DNA of 64,000 nt from Kordia sp965283645 (GCF_965283645.1 NZ_CBDIPG010000002.1:124001-188000); one strand, 5' to 3'. Counted from the first letter of the stretch, positions 1 through 7,765 are shown. A program made the numbers and translations. The notes: generated by a model not told the origin, from the letters alone.

Positions 1-99
1 AAGCTAGCGCATGTTTTTAACTTGTATCTAAAAAGACTAAAAATTGCGGATTCGTGAAGAAAATAATTAGTTTGGAATTCTAAAGAAATCCTAAAATTT

Positions 100-107
100 T
101 AATTTTG
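100..107 (+). promoter_or_regulatory. Possible Bacteroidota -7 promoter box
   Basis: An 8-base match to the Bacteroidota sigma-factor box TAnnTTTG lies about 58 bases before the small lipoprotein gene. A TTTG at 71-74 could be the upstream element, but the 25-base spacing is longer than usual. Tentative. Confidence 0.3.
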
Positions 108-165
108 CAAAAGTTATATCAAACTTACATTAAATTAGAAATTTCTAAATCAATTCATAAGACAT

Positions 166-462
166 ATGAAACATACGAAGCTTATTATTCCACTACTCAT
201 TTTATTTTTAGCTATCAGTTGTAAAAATTATTACAATGAAATGCTAGATTGGATTGATACTATTGAAATTGGATTGAACATTGAAGATGTAAAAAATATG
301 CAACCAGATTATTTAGAAATAGATTGGGAAGATCCACAAAATTTTGAAAATGAAAAATGGTATTTAATTACTAAAATAAAAGGAAATAATGATGTTTTAG
401 GAATGTCTAATTTTTTAGTCTTTATTGATGACAAGTATCAAGGAAGAGAAGTGAGAAAGTAA
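166..462 (+). CDS. Small putative lipoprotein, function unknown
   Basis: 98 residues. The N-terminus has a lysine, a hydrophobic run of about 14 residues and a lipobox-like AISC ending near residue 19, so it is probably a lipid-anchored periplasmic or outer-membrane protein. The mature part is short, acidic and rich in aromatic residues (several Trp, Tyr and Asp-Trp pairs). I do not recognise the family. It stands alone: the next gene (mqo) is convergent. The spacer at 463-615 holds only AT-rich sequence and short CTCGAT-containing repeats of a kind common between flavobacterial genes. Confidence 0.6.
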   Translation: MKHTKLIIPLLILFLAISCKNYYNEMLDWIDTIEIGLNIEDVKNMQPDYLEIDWEDPQNFENEKWYLITKIKGNNDVLGMSNFLVFIDDKYQGREVRK

Positions 463-615
463 AACCATCAAGCTTTTAAAAGCAAACTGATTGAAAAATT
501 CGCAAAATTCGTAACAACATCTCGATACAATTTTTCTTCATTCTAGCACGAAAAACCACTCGATGTGACGCGTAGAAAAACTAAAAATCGAGAACTGAAA
601 ACTGTCAACTGAAAC

Positions 616-2109
616 CTACTCCAATCCTAAAACCTTTGTAACTTCTGCTAACTGCTCATCAAACAACTCTTTCGTCAATTCCTGTTTCCAAAAAGGAACT
701 AATTCTTTTAATAGCTTTTTTCCGTGGTCGGAATGTACTTCTTCTGGAAATGCAATTTCTAACACTTCTAGCATAATCTGAACTGCAGTAGACGCACCAG
801 GTGAAGCGCCTAACAATGCTGTAATACTTCCGTCTTTGCTATGAACGACTTCGGTTCCGAATTGTAATTTTCCGCCTTCAAATTCATCCTTTTTGATAAT
901 TTGCACGCGTTGTCCTGCAATCATTAATTCCCAATCTTCGTTTTTTGCATTTTTGACAAACTTTCGTAATGAATCCATGCGATCTTCGTGCGACATCAAA
1001 ACTTGTGCTACCAAATATCTTGTCAAAGGTAAATTGTGCCAAAATGCTCCAAACATTGCAGAAACGTTATCAAACTTAATCGATTTCATCAGGTCTAAAT
1101 TTGAGCCTTTTTTTAAGAACTTTGGACTGAATCCTGCAAAAGGACCAAATAACAATTCACGTTTTCCGTTAATATATCGCGTATCTAAATGCGGCGTTGA
1201 CATTGGCGGATCGCCAACACCAGCTTTGCTATATACTTTTCCTAAGTGTTGCTCAATGAGCGCTTCATTTTTACAAACCAACCATTCGCCACTCACTGGA
1301 AAACCACCATAGCCGTCTTTTTCGTCAATTTCAACTTTTTGTAATAACAACAAACTTCCGCCGCCAGCACCAATAAATACATGTTTTGCATCTAAATGTT
1401 GAATTTCGTTCGTTGCTGTGTTCTTCACTTTTACAGACCATTCTACCTCATCATCTGGATCAATATCCAACACATCATGGTTGCATTGTACTTTGGTGTT
1501 GTATTCAGATTCTAAAATTTCAAATAGTTTTCGGGTTAAATTGCCATAATTCACGCCAGTTCCGCGTTCAATTTTTGTAGCCGCTAGTAGTTCATCTTCG
1601 TTTCTATCATTCGCGATAAGCGGAAACCATTCCTTCATTTTAGAAATATCATTGGTAAACTCCATCGAATTAAACATAAAATGTGCTTTCAATGCTTTGA
1701 AACGTTTTTCTAAATAGGCTGTGTTTTCTTCACCAGTTACCCAACTATAATGTGGCATTTTTTGAATAAATGCGCTTGGATCGTCAATCAAATTATTTTT
1801 TACCAAATAGGACCAAAATTGTTTCGATATTTCAAATTGCTTACAGATTTTTAATGCTTTTGTAATATCTACAGCACCATCTTCGTTTTCTGGTGTATAA
1901 TTTAACTCACACAACGCAGAATGCCCAGTTCCAGCATTATTCCAAGCGGCAGAACTTTCCAAAGCAACTGTATCCAATCGCTCTAAAATTAAAATATTCA
2001 AGTTGGGTTGTATCAATTTTGTCAATAAAGCTAAAGAAGCACTCATAATACCGCCACCAACGCAAATAAGGTCGTAATCGGTATTTACATCAATCTTTTG
2101 TGAAGTCAT
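616..2109 (-). CDS. mqo: Malate:quinone oxidoreductase
   Basis: 497 residues, normal length for Mqo. This FAD-dependent peripheral membrane enzyme oxidises malate to oxaloacetate and passes electrons to menaquinone; it can act in place of NAD-dependent malate dehydrogenase in the TCA cycle. The N-terminal dinucleotide-binding motif is seen as VGGGIMSASLALL (about residues 17-29), followed by ESSAAWNNAGTGHSALCELN, typical of Mqo. The C-terminus has the conserved LLGASPGASTAV segment (about 430-441). Start ATG at 2109; a TACTTTCG sequence just upstream resembles a promoter box with one mismatch. Transcribed alone. Identification is firm from the motifs and length. Confidence 0.95.
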   Translation of the reverse strand: MTSQKIDVNTDYDLICVGGGIMSASLALLTKLIQPNLNILILERLDTVALESSAAWNNAGTGHSALCELNYTPENEDGAVDITKALKICKQFEISKQFWSYLVKNNLIDDPSAFIQKMPHYSWVTGEENTAYLEKRFKALKAHFMFNSMEFTNDISKMKEWFPLIANDRNEDELLAATKIERGTGVNYGNLTRKLFEILESEYNTKVQCNHDVLDIDPDDEVEWSVKVKNTATNEIQHLDAKHVFIGAGGGSLLLLQKVEIDEKDGYGGFPVSGEWLVCKNEALIEQHLGKVYSKAGVGDPPMSTPHLDTRYINGKRELLFGPFAGFSPKFLKKGSNLDLMKSIKFDNVSAMFGAFWHNLPLTRYLVAQVLMSHEDRMDSLRKFVKNAKNEDWELMIAGQRVQIIKKDEFEGGKLQFGTEVVHSKDGSITALLGASPGASTAVQIMLEVLEIAFPEEVHSDHGKKLLKELVPFWKQELTKELFDEQLAEVTKVLGLE

Positions 2110-2226
2110 AATCTATGTTTACGAAAGTAAATAAGTCACAATATACTAAGAAGCATACGCTAACGCATACTTCTATCTCCTTTAACTAACTCAAAATTTA
2201 TAATTATGGTAGGTATGTAATTCTAG

Positions 2227-2466
2227 TTAACAGTTAAAAAGTGTGTTTCCACAACCTCTTGGCGTACAACTCAGCGCCGCATCTGTAAGACACGTTGCAT
2301 TGGTTCCGCCACCAGTTCCTGTTCCTCCTGTGCCACACAAAGCGGCAATTGTATAAGGTGGACAGTCTGCAGTATTTCCAGTTCCTCCTTTTACATTTTG
2401 TTTACAAAACGTAGCAACTTTTTTCTTTTTAAAATTTAATTTTGTCGTAAGATTTTTCTTTTTCAT
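2227..2466 (-). CDS. Class I lanthipeptide-like precursor peptide
   Basis: 79 residues. The leader reads MKKKNLTTKLNFKKKKVATF and ends at a Lys-Gly-Gly about residue 28, matching the Bacteroidota lanthipeptide leader pattern (KKKNL..KL.FKKK.I..L with a double-glycine site). The core of about 51 residues is rich in Thr, Ser and Gly and has six Cys, so it could form several thioether rings. It is followed downstream (upstream in coordinates) by mqo and preceded by a second precursor with a near-identical leader 17 bases away. No LanB/LanC dehydratase-cyclase or C39 exporter gene lies in this window, so modification would have to be supplied elsewhere. The family assignment is from the leader; a modified product is inferred. 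Confidence 0.75.
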   Translation of the reverse strand: MKKKNLTTKLNFKKKKVATFCKQNVKGGTGNTADCPPYTIAALCGTGGTGTGGGTNATCLTDAALSCTPRGCGNTLFNC

Positions 2467-2483
2467 GACAACTATTTTACAAA

Positions 2484-2681
2484 TTATAATTTAATAGGAT
2501 TTGTTTCCGTTACTTCACATGTACATGATTCAATTGGGCATGTACTTTGCTTTCCTAATGAATTATTAGCTGTAGTCGGATCGTCAGAAGCTCCAATTCC
2601 TCCGTATACATATAGCAAATCTAGAGAAGCAATTTTTTTCTTTTTAAAATGTAACTTGGTATTCAGATTTTTTTTCTTCAT
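2484..2681 (-). CDS. Class I lanthipeptide-like precursor peptide
   Basis: 65 residues. The leader MKKKNLNTKLHFKKKKIASL is nearly identical to that of the adjacent precursor and ends in a Gly-Gly near residue 28 (VYGG). The core is different: acidic, with three Cys grouped near the end (CPIESCTC) and several Thr/Ser, so ring topology would differ from its neighbour. The two genes probably form one transcript and arose by duplication, with leaders conserved and cores diverged, as is usual for ribosomally made, modified peptides. The start ATG at 2681 is fixed by leader alignment. No partner enzymes are seen nearby. Confidence 0.75.
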   Translation of the reverse strand: MKKKNLNTKLHFKKKKIASLDLLYVYGGIGASDDPTTANNSLGKQSTCPIESCTCEVTETNPIKL

Positions 2682-2786
2682 GATTTAGACTTTTAGAGTT
2701 AACCCTATAAACTTACTAATAATCAATTACTTGTGAATACACAGAAACATTACTTGAACTACGTTTTTACAATAAAATTATCGTTT

Positions 2787-2802
2787 TATACCGATTGGTA
2801 TA
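2787..2802. promoter_or_regulatory. Probable TetR operator (autoregulation)
   Basis: TATACCGATTGGTATA, a 16-base palindrome with one central mismatch, lies 24 bases before the regulator's start codon at 2826. The same 16-mer, differing at one base, occurs before the next gene at 3444-3459. A pair of matching operators flanking a TetR gene indicates self-repression and control of its neighbour. Binding is inferred. Confidence 0.7.
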
Positions 2803-2825
2803 TTTTTTACATATCTTTGGAACAT

Positions 2826-3422
2826 ATGATAACAAAAGCTGAAAAAACAAAAGCATTTATTATTGAAACCGTAGCACCAATTTTTAACAAAAATGGCTAT
2901 GCGGCTACTAGTATTGCTGATCTTACCAAAGCTACAGGTTTGACAAAAGGTGCCATTTACGGTAATTTTGAAAACAAAGAACAATTGGCAATTGCCGCAT
3001 TTAAATTCATGGTTAAGAGTTTAATGAAGGAAATTGTTAGACACATGGACAAAAGCGAGTCACCAATTGAAAAACTTTTACTGATCTCAGATTTTTACCG
3101 CAATTATTACATGTATACCAACAAAATGGGCGGTTGTCCTATTTTAAATATTGGCGTAGACGCGAATAATCAAAATACGTTGTTGTTACAAAAAGTGCGT
3201 ACTATTATTGAGCGTATTCAAGATCAACTAGCAAGCATTATTGAAGATGGAATTGAAATTGGAGAAATCTCTACAAAAATAAATGCCATGCATACTGCCA
3301 AACGCATTGACACGTTGATTCAAGGTGCCATTTTTATGGCATATACTATGGATGATGATTTTTACATTAAAGATAGTATGAATCAGATTGACAAAATGAT
3401 TAATGAAGAATTAAGAGCTTAA
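2826..3422 (+). CDS. TetR/AcrR family transcriptional regulator
   Basis: 198 residues from ATG 2826. A longer open frame starts at 2733 but would run through the operator palindrome, so the inner ATG is preferred. The N-terminal helix-turn-helix is seen at about residues 25-58 (YAATSIADLTKATGLTKGAI then YGNFENKEQL), the classic TetR signature. The C-terminal ligand-binding half has the Tyr/Met-rich helices seen in AcrR-like members. The gene is followed 56 bases later by a thioesterase that carries its own copy of the operator, so the likely ligand is an acyl-CoA, fatty acid or similar compound. That last point is inference. Confidence 0.9.
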   Translation: MITKAEKTKAFIIETVAPIFNKNGYAATSIADLTKATGLTKGAIYGNFENKEQLAIAAFKFMVKSLMKEIVRHMDKSESPIEKLLLISDFYRNYYMYTNKMGGCPILNIGVDANNQNTLLLQKVRTIIERIQDQLASIIEDGIEIGEISTKINAMHTAKRIDTLIQGAIFMAYTMDDDFYIKDSMNQIDKMINEELRA

Positions 3423-3443
3423 GACTATTTTTTTAACTTAAAA

Positions 3444-3459
3444 TATACCAATTGGTATA
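3444..3459. promoter_or_regulatory. Perfect palindromic operator before the thioesterase gene
   Basis: TATACCAATTGGTATA is a perfect 16-base palindrome ending 19 bases before the thioesterase start. It matches the site before the TetR gene at 15 of 16 positions, so the same regulator probably binds both. Confidence 0.75.
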
Positions 3460-3478
3460 ATAATTAAAACAATTTACA

Positions 3479-3967
3479 ATGAAACAATTACCAAAAATTT
3501 TAGAAAGTAAAACCAAAATCCGTTTTCAAGATTGTGATCCACTAAATCATTTGAATAACAGTAAATATTTAGATTATTTAATTAACGCTAGAGAAGATCA
3601 ACTTATTGAAGCGTATGATTTAGACATATTTAAAAACGCAAAAAATACAGGAATAACTTGGGTTGTTGGTTCACATCAAATCGCTTACATTCGTCCAGCA
3701 TTTGTAATGGAAACAGTGACTATTGATTCACAATTAATTCAATTTGGTAATAAACAATTACTGGTTGAAATTCGCATGTGGAACGAAGATAAAACAGTAT
3801 TAAAATCTGTAATGTGGAGTTCGTTTATTCATTTCAATATCTTAAAAGGAAAAGCGCATGAACACAATGAAAATTTCATGAAATTATTTGCAAATGCTGT
3901 ACTTCCAGTTGAAGAAACTAGTTTTGATGCACGTGTTAAAAGTTTACGTTTGGCAAAAGCTTCGTGA
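3479..3967 (+). CDS. Acyl-CoA thioesterase, hotdog fold (4HBT family)
   Basis: 162 residues. The N-terminal segment RFQDCDPLNHLNNSKYLDYL (about residues 15-34) is the 4-hydroxybenzoyl-CoA thioesterase signature, with the catalytic Asp and the His/Asn-Asn pair in place. Such enzymes hydrolyse acyl-CoA thioesters in the cytoplasm; the chain specificity cannot be read here. It follows the TetR gene with a copy of the TetR operator in between, so it is probably induced by the regulator's ligand. The stop codon lies inside a CRP-like palindrome that may serve the next operon. Confidence 0.85.
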   Translation: MKQLPKILESKTKIRFQDCDPLNHLNNSKYLDYLINAREDQLIEAYDLDIFKNAKNTGITWVVGSHQIAYIRPAFVMETVTIDSQLIQFGNKQLLVEIRMWNEDKTVLKSVMWSSFIHFNILKGKAHEHNENFMKLFANAVLPVEETSFDARVKSLRLAKAS

Positions 3968-3978
3968 TAATTATCACA
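3963..3978. promoter_or_regulatory. CRP/FNR-like palindrome upstream of deoCD
   Basis: CGTGATAATTATCACA overlaps the end of the thioesterase gene. Its inner 14 bases are a perfect palindrome and it fits TGTGA-N6-TCACA at 9 of 10 fixed positions. It lies just upstream of a possible promoter box for deoC. Catabolite-type control of nucleoside salvage is a reasonable guess, not shown. Confidence 0.4.
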
Positions 3979-3999
3979 TTTCAACGATTATATTTTAAA

Positions 4000-4007
4000 T
4001 ATATTTG
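4000..4007 (+). promoter_or_regulatory. Possible -7 promoter box for deoCD
   Basis: TATATTTG matches TAnnTTTG and lies 80 bases before the deoC start codon, 22 bases after the CRP-like palindrome. Confidence 0.4.
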
Positions 4008-4087
4008 ACCTAAATATGATATATTGGTTTTTAGAGTTCCTACACTGCGGAAAAATAAAAACCAACTAACGTTATTTAATATATACA

Positions 4088-4753
4088 ATGAAAATTAATC
4101 GATATATAGATCACACCTTACTAAAACCAACGGCAACACTAAACGACATTGAACAACTTTGCAATGAAGCTATTACACATAATTTCTTTTCAGTTTGTGT
4201 ACATAGTTGTCATATAGTATTTGCAAAAAAATGTTTACAACATACTACTTCCGTTCACGTGTGTAGTGTTATTGGTTTTCCGCTTGGCGCGATGAGTACC
4301 AACGCTAAAGTAGCTGAGTTAACACAAGCAAAAGAAGATGGCGCAGACGAATTTGACATGGTGATGAATATTGGTTGGCTAAAATCGGGAAAGGATGAAT
4401 TAATCTTAGAAGAAATCAAACAACTAAAATTAGCGGCTGGAAACAAGGTTTTGAAAGTAATTATTGAAACATGTTATCTTACCCATGAAGAAAAAGCAAA
4501 AGCTTCTGAACTCGCAGTAAAAGCTGGAGCTGATTTTGTAAAAACCTCAACCGGATTTGGTTCAGGTGGCGCGACATTAGAAGATATTGCCATCATGAAA
4601 AATGCAGTAAACGGAAAAGCAAAATTGAAAGCTTCTGGCGGTATTCGCGATTATGAAACGGCTCAGCAGTATATTGACGTTGGCGTTTCGCGTTTGGGAA
4701 CTTCTAACGGAATTGCTATCATTACAGGAACAGCATCAAAAAACACCTATTAA
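4088..4753 (+). CDS. deoC: Deoxyribose-phosphate aldolase
   Basis: 221 residues, standard length. DeoC splits 2-deoxyribose-5-phosphate into glyceraldehyde-3-phosphate and acetaldehyde in deoxynucleoside catabolism. The Schiff-base lysine is seen in GADFVKTSTGFGSGGATLED, and the second conserved lysine in KLKASGGIRD. The N-terminal YIDHTLLKPTAT is the family's opening motif. deoD follows after a single base, so the two are co-transcribed; together they take purine deoxynucleosides to glycolytic intermediates. A CRP-like palindrome and a promoter-like box lie upstream. Confidence 0.95.
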   Translation: MKINRYIDHTLLKPTATLNDIEQLCNEAITHNFFSVCVHSCHIVFAKKCLQHTTSVHVCSVIGFPLGAMSTNAKVAELTQAKEDGADEFDMVMNIGWLKSGKDELILEEIKQLKLAAGNKVLKVIIETCYLTHEEKAKASELAVKAGADFVKTSTGFGSGGATLEDIAIMKNAVNGKAKLKASGGIRDYETAQQYIDVGVSRLGTSNGIAIITGTASKNTY

Positions 4754-4754
4754 C

Positions 4755-5453
4755 ATGAGTATACACATCAACGCAAGAAAAGGCGAAATTGCACCAACGG
4801 TTTTATTGCCTGGCGATCCAATACGTGCCAAATGGATTGCAGAAACTTATTTTGAAAACCCAACGTTATACAACGACATTCGTGGAATGTTTGGCTATAC
4901 AGGAACGTACAAAGGAAAACCTATTTCAGTACAAGGTACTGGTATGGGCGCGCCTTCTATTAGTATTTACGCGCATGAATTGATCAACGAATACGATGTG
5001 CAAAAATTAATCAGAGTTGGAAGCGCTGGTTCGTATCAAAAAGATGTAAACATTCGGGATATTGTGGTGGCAATGTCGTCTTCATCAAACAGTAGTATGA
5101 ACGATTTACCATTTCATGGAGAAACGTTTGCACCTACAGCAAATGCCGAATTATTCTTAAAAGCCATCAATGTTGCCAACGAAAAAAACATTCCTGTAAA
5201 AGCTGGAAATATTTTAACAAGTGATATTTTTTATCAAGAAGATCCTGATTATTATAAAAAATGGGCAAATTATGGCGTTTTATGTGTAGAAATGGAAACA
5301 GCATCTTTATATACACTAGCCGCACGATTTAATGTAAAAGCACTATCTTTATTAACAATTTCTGATAGTTTGGTGACCCATGAAACAACAACTTCGGAAG
5401 AACGTGCACAAACTTTTAAAGAAATGATTGAAATTGCACTCGCAATTATTTAA
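4755..5453 (+). CDS. deoD: Purine-nucleoside phosphorylase, DeoD type
   Basis: 232 residues from ATG 4755. An upstream in-frame codon at 4653 lies within deoC and is unlikely. The enzyme cleaves purine (deoxy)nucleosides with phosphate, giving the free base and (deoxy)ribose-1-phosphate. Seen: LLPGDPIRAKWIAE near the start (phosphate site), GSAGSY, VEMETASLYTLAARF (nucleoside-binding Glu-Met-Glu) and SDSLVTHE with the catalytic Asp. This is the trimeric-fold, hexameric bacterial type. It is coupled to deoC by a one-base gap. Confidence 0.94.
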   Translation: MSIHINARKGEIAPTVLLPGDPIRAKWIAETYFENPTLYNDIRGMFGYTGTYKGKPISVQGTGMGAPSISIYAHELINEYDVQKLIRVGSAGSYQKDVNIRDIVVAMSSSSNSSMNDLPFHGETFAPTANAELFLKAINVANEKNIPVKAGNILTSDIFYQEDPDYYKKWANYGVLCVEMETASLYTLAARFNVKALSLLTISDSLVTHETTTSEERAQTFKEMIEIALAII

Positions 5454-5464
5454 ACAAAAAACGA

Positions 5465-6001
5465 ATGAAAAAAAACATTTTACTTCTATTAAGTCTATTC
5501 TTAGTAATGAATTGCTTCGCGCAAGAATCAAAAGAAAAAAATACTAAATCAAGTGCTGTAGCGGCGAAAACTTCTGTGTATTACTTAATCCGTCATGCTG
5601 AGAAAGATCGTAGTGACAAATCAAACAAAGATCCTAAATTAACCAAAAAAGGTAATGATAGAGCCGCCTATTGGGCAGAAGTATTCAAAAATGTAAAGTT
5701 TGATGCTGTCTATTCTACAAACTACAACAGAACATTAGAAACGGCAATGCCAATAGCAAAAGCGAATGAATTGGAAATTATTTCATACCATCCTTTTAAG
5801 ATTAAAATGAATAAGTTTTTAAAAGAAACCAAGGGAAAAACTGTTTTAATTGTTGGACATAGTAACACAACTCCTTCATTTGCAAATAAGCTCTTAAACA
5901 AAGAAATGTTTGAATCAATTGAGGACGATAACAACGGAAATGTATATATCGTAACTGTTACTGGCAATGTAAAAACTGTACAGTTATTGACCATTAATTA
6001 A
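5465..6001 (+). CDS. Histidine phosphatase family protein, exported
   Basis: 178 residues with an N-terminal signal peptide (lysines, then a Leu-rich core, then CFAQ near residue 20), so it probably acts in the periplasm. The phosphoglycerate-mutase-like catalytic motif is seen as YLIRHAEKDRSD (nucleophilic His) and the second catalytic His in VLIVGHSNTTPSF. The substrate is unknown; such proteins act on varied phosphomonoesters. It follows deoD by 11 bases and is probably co-transcribed; a clear intrinsic terminator follows. Confidence 0.8.
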   Translation: MKKNILLLLSLFLVMNCFAQESKEKNTKSSAVAAKTSVYYLIRHAEKDRSDKSNKDPKLTKKGNDRAAYWAEVFKNVKFDAVYSTNYNRTLETAMPIAKANELEIISYHPFKIKMNKFLKETKGKTVLIVGHSNTTPSFANKLLNKEMFESIEDDNNGNVYIVTVTGNVKTVQLLTIN

Positions 6002-6026
6002 ACTTTACCGAAAAAATAAATATACG

Positions 6027-6066
6027 AAAAGATTAATGTTGGCAAAACTAGCATTGATCTTTTTTT
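6027..6066 (+). terminator. Intrinsic terminator after the histidine phosphatase gene
   Basis: AAAAGATTAATG at 6027-6038 pairs with CATTGATCTTTT at 6052-6063, with one G-T pair and a 13-base loop, and runs into a T tract to 6066. It ends the deoC-deoD-phosphatase unit. Confidence 0.7.
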
Positions 6067-6109
6067 AGCTTAAAAAGGTAAAATACAGTACAAATTATAG
6101 TGGAATCCC

Positions 6110-6117
6110 TATATTTG
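6110..6117 (+). promoter_or_regulatory. Possible -7 promoter box for smpB
   Basis: TATATTTG fits TAnnTTTG and ends 9 bases before the smpB ATG at 6127. It implies a very short leader and argues against the earlier GTG at 6100 as start. Confidence 0.45.
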
Positions 6118-6126
6118 CGCTCATTT

Positions 6127-6585
6127 ATGCAAAAAAATATCAACATACAAAACAAGAAGGCGCGCTTTCAATATGAAATCTTAGATAAGTATACGGCAGG
6201 AATTGTCTTAACGGGAACTGAGATTAAATCTATTCGAATGAGCAAAGCTTCTATTGCCGAAAGTTTCTGCGAATTTAACGAGCAAGGAGAACTTTTTGTG
6301 GTGAATATGTATATTGAAGAATATGCTTTTGGCACGCATTACAATCACCAACCGCGAAGTACACGAAAGTTGTTGTTGAATAAAAAAGAATTGCGAAGCT
6401 TAGAAAAAAGTATCAAAAACGCTGGATTAACCATTGTTCCGTTGCGTTTATTCTTAAATGAAAAAGGATTGGCAAAATTATCTATTGCGCTTGCAAAAGG
6501 TAAAAAGATTCATGACAAACGTGAAACGATGAAAGATCGTGACAACAAACGTAACCTGGATCGTATTAAGAAAAATTTCCGTTAA
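6127..6585 (+). CDS. smpB: SsrA-binding protein
   Basis: 152 residues from ATG 6127; an upstream in-frame GTG at 6100 would sit in the promoter. SmpB binds tmRNA and brings it to stalled ribosomes for trans-translation. Seen: NKKARFQYEILDKYTAGIVL, GTEIKSIR, the beta-barrel signature EEYAFGTHYNHQPRSTRKLL, and the basic C-terminal tail that enters the mRNA channel (KDRDNKRNLDRIKKNFR). Normal length. It is the last housekeeping gene before the cassette array. tmRNA itself is not seen in this window. Confidence 0.95.
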   Translation: MQKNINIQNKKARFQYEILDKYTAGIVLTGTEIKSIRMSKASIAESFCEFNEQGELFVVNMYIEEYAFGTHYNHQPRSTRKLLLNKKELRSLEKSIKNAGLTIVPLRLFLNEKGLAKLSIALAKGKKIHDKRETMKDRDNKRNLDRIKKNFR

Positions 6586-6617
6586 GTTTCTACTAGTTAT
6601 TTACTGTATAAAATCAC

Positions 6618-6690
6618 GTCATTACGAGAATTTGTTCGCTCTAATCACATAATTGTCATTCCTGCGAAGATAGGATTCCATTTTACTAGT
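6618..6690. repeat. Short interspersed intergenic repeat, REP-like
   Basis: The stretch after smpB contains GTCATTACGAG (6618-6628) and a hairpin-forming TTCCTGCGAAGATAGGA element. The first is found inverted at 31106-31116 (CTCGTAATGAC) in another intergenic gap. Elements of this type are common between flavobacterial genes. The rest of 6586-6765 shows no gene. Confidence 0.35.
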
Positions 6691-6765
6691 AATTCACGAA
6701 TTACTTTGCTTGCATTACGGAAAACCGCATTGTATATGTGTGCATTTTGTTTTACATTTAGGGGA

Positions 6766-6852
6766 AATAACAGGAAGTTTCGATAAAAATACTTCCTGTT
6801 ATTGACTAAATTTAGTATGAAAACGGGAATTCCTGTTATTCATACGTTAGCT
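6766..6852 (+). repeat. Degenerate attC-like or array-boundary site S0
   Basis: A perfect 13-base inverted repeat (AATAACAGGAAGT at 6766-6778 and its complement at 6791-6803, loop 12) is followed by a second copy of TTCCTGTTATT at 6830-6840 and the core GTTAGCT at 6846-6852. The right core matches the pattern of the other sites, but no clean left ...AAC core is placed correctly. It may be an eroded attC or the attachment end of the array. Confidence 0.45.
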
Positions 6853-6870
6853 GCAAGCTGAAAAAATCAA

Positions 6871-7158
6871 ATGGAACCTGAATTAAAAAAATACTTGCTC
6901 GAACAATGTCGAGATTGGATGCTTAAAGAAGAAATCAAAGTATTAAACAGATTAGGATTAACAGAACACGGAGAGACGGTTACACGAAAAAATGCTTTAG
7001 TTGAATATAAAATGGAATTGTTTTATGGGTTTCAAGACAAAAAAGTAAATGATTTAGTTTCTTTAGAAAAAACTCTTGTGGAAGAAAGAATAGCAGAACG
7101 TATATTAAATGATAACCCCGATATTCTGAATAATTGCTCAAATTGTGGAAAATTATGA
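6871..7158 (+). CDS. Hypothetical protein, cassette 1, first ORF
   Basis: 95 residues, charged and mostly helical by composition, no signal peptide or membrane segment. It ends in CSNCGKL, a single CxxC pair. I do not recognise the family. It overlaps the next ORF by four bases (ATGA), a sign of translational coupling. The start ATG lies 18 bases after the cassette core GTTAGCT. The cassette's leading sequence (CTGCAAGCTGAAAAAA) is shared with cassette 6, so these two cassettes may share an ancestor at their 5' end. Confidence 0.6.
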   Translation: MEPELKKYLLEQCRDWMLKEEIKVLNRLGLTEHGETVTRKNALVEYKMELFYGFQDKKVNDLVSLEKTLVEERIAERILNDNPDILNNCSNCGKL

Positions 7159-7559
7159 CTACAGAACCAAGAGGAAGATTATATCAAGATTCTGAATTTG
7201 AATTCAATGAGTTTAACGGATTAAAAATAGAAAAACTAATTGTCTGTGAAAATCCAGAGACTAAAGAGCCTATACTTATTTATATTAAAGTGGAAAATAG
7301 AAATTGGCATCAATTCTTTTTGGACGCAGGAATAGGGTTTTGGGAAAACTGGGACGAAATTGACATTGAGGATGATTCTTATGATTTCATTGATTTTACT
7401 GACAAATTTGATTTAAAAAACAAAGTTATTAATAGAATATTCTGTAAAAAAGATTTAAATAATAGCAGAATAATATTAGAACTGAAAAGCAACGAAAAGT
7501 TGATTTTAAAATGCAAAGAGCCAAATATATTTGATTCTGATTGTGAATTAATAATGTAA
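7155..7559 (+). CDS. Hypothetical protein, cassette 1, second ORF
   Basis: 134 residues from ATG 7155, chosen because it overlaps the stop of the preceding ORF as ATGA; an in-frame codon at 7134 lies further inside that gene. The protein is acidic (a DEIDIEDDSYDF run near the middle), rich in beta-forming residues and has no signal peptide. It looks like a small cytoplasmic beta protein that pairs with the upstream product, perhaps as an immunity or toxin-antitoxin type pair. That is a guess from size and coupling only. Stop codon is 11 bases before the left core of site S1. Confidence 0.6.
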   Translation: MTTEPRGRLYQDSEFEFNEFNGLKIEKLIVCENPETKEPILIYIKVENRNWHQFFLDAGIGFWENWDEIDIEDDSYDFIDFTDKFDLKNKVINRIFCKKDLNNSRIILELKSNEKLILKCKEPNIFDSDCELIM

Positions 7560-7570
7560 AAAAGGCCAGC

Positions 7571-7765
7571 AGGTAACAAGGTATAAAAAACATAGGGCGC
7601 TTTAGGCTTATCCGAAAGATCTGTGTGTATTTGCAAAGTCACCGAATATAAAATTTGGCGTTTATGAGAAAAAAGATAAAAGCAAAATATTTATATTTGG
7701 CTTAGTACCAACTCGAAACGTATCGCTTATTACCTGCCCTACGTTTCTTATACTAGCCGTTGTGC
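7571..7765 (+). repeat. attC-like site S1 (long type, 195 bp)
   Basis: Left core AGGTAAC (7571-7577), right core GTTGTGC (7759-7765). The outer arms GTATAAAAAACATAGGGC and GCCCTACGTTTCTTATAC pair almost fully. It belongs to a long subfamily with S4 and S7, sharing outer arms and an inner CCAAATTT/AAATTTGGC-like hairpin region. Confidence 0.7.

Noticed and set aside
893..1312. 139-codon open frame on the plus strand inside mqo
   Set aside because: Antisense shadow of a well-identified gene; no family features and composition follows the coding strand.
2733..2825. Longer TetR start
   Set aside because: It would translate through the operator palindrome, and the TetR domain alignment begins at the inner ATG.
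6766..6803. Perfect hairpin read as an intrinsic terminator for smpB
   Set aside because: No T run follows on either strand and it lies 180 bases after the stop; it fits better as part of a degenerate cassette site.
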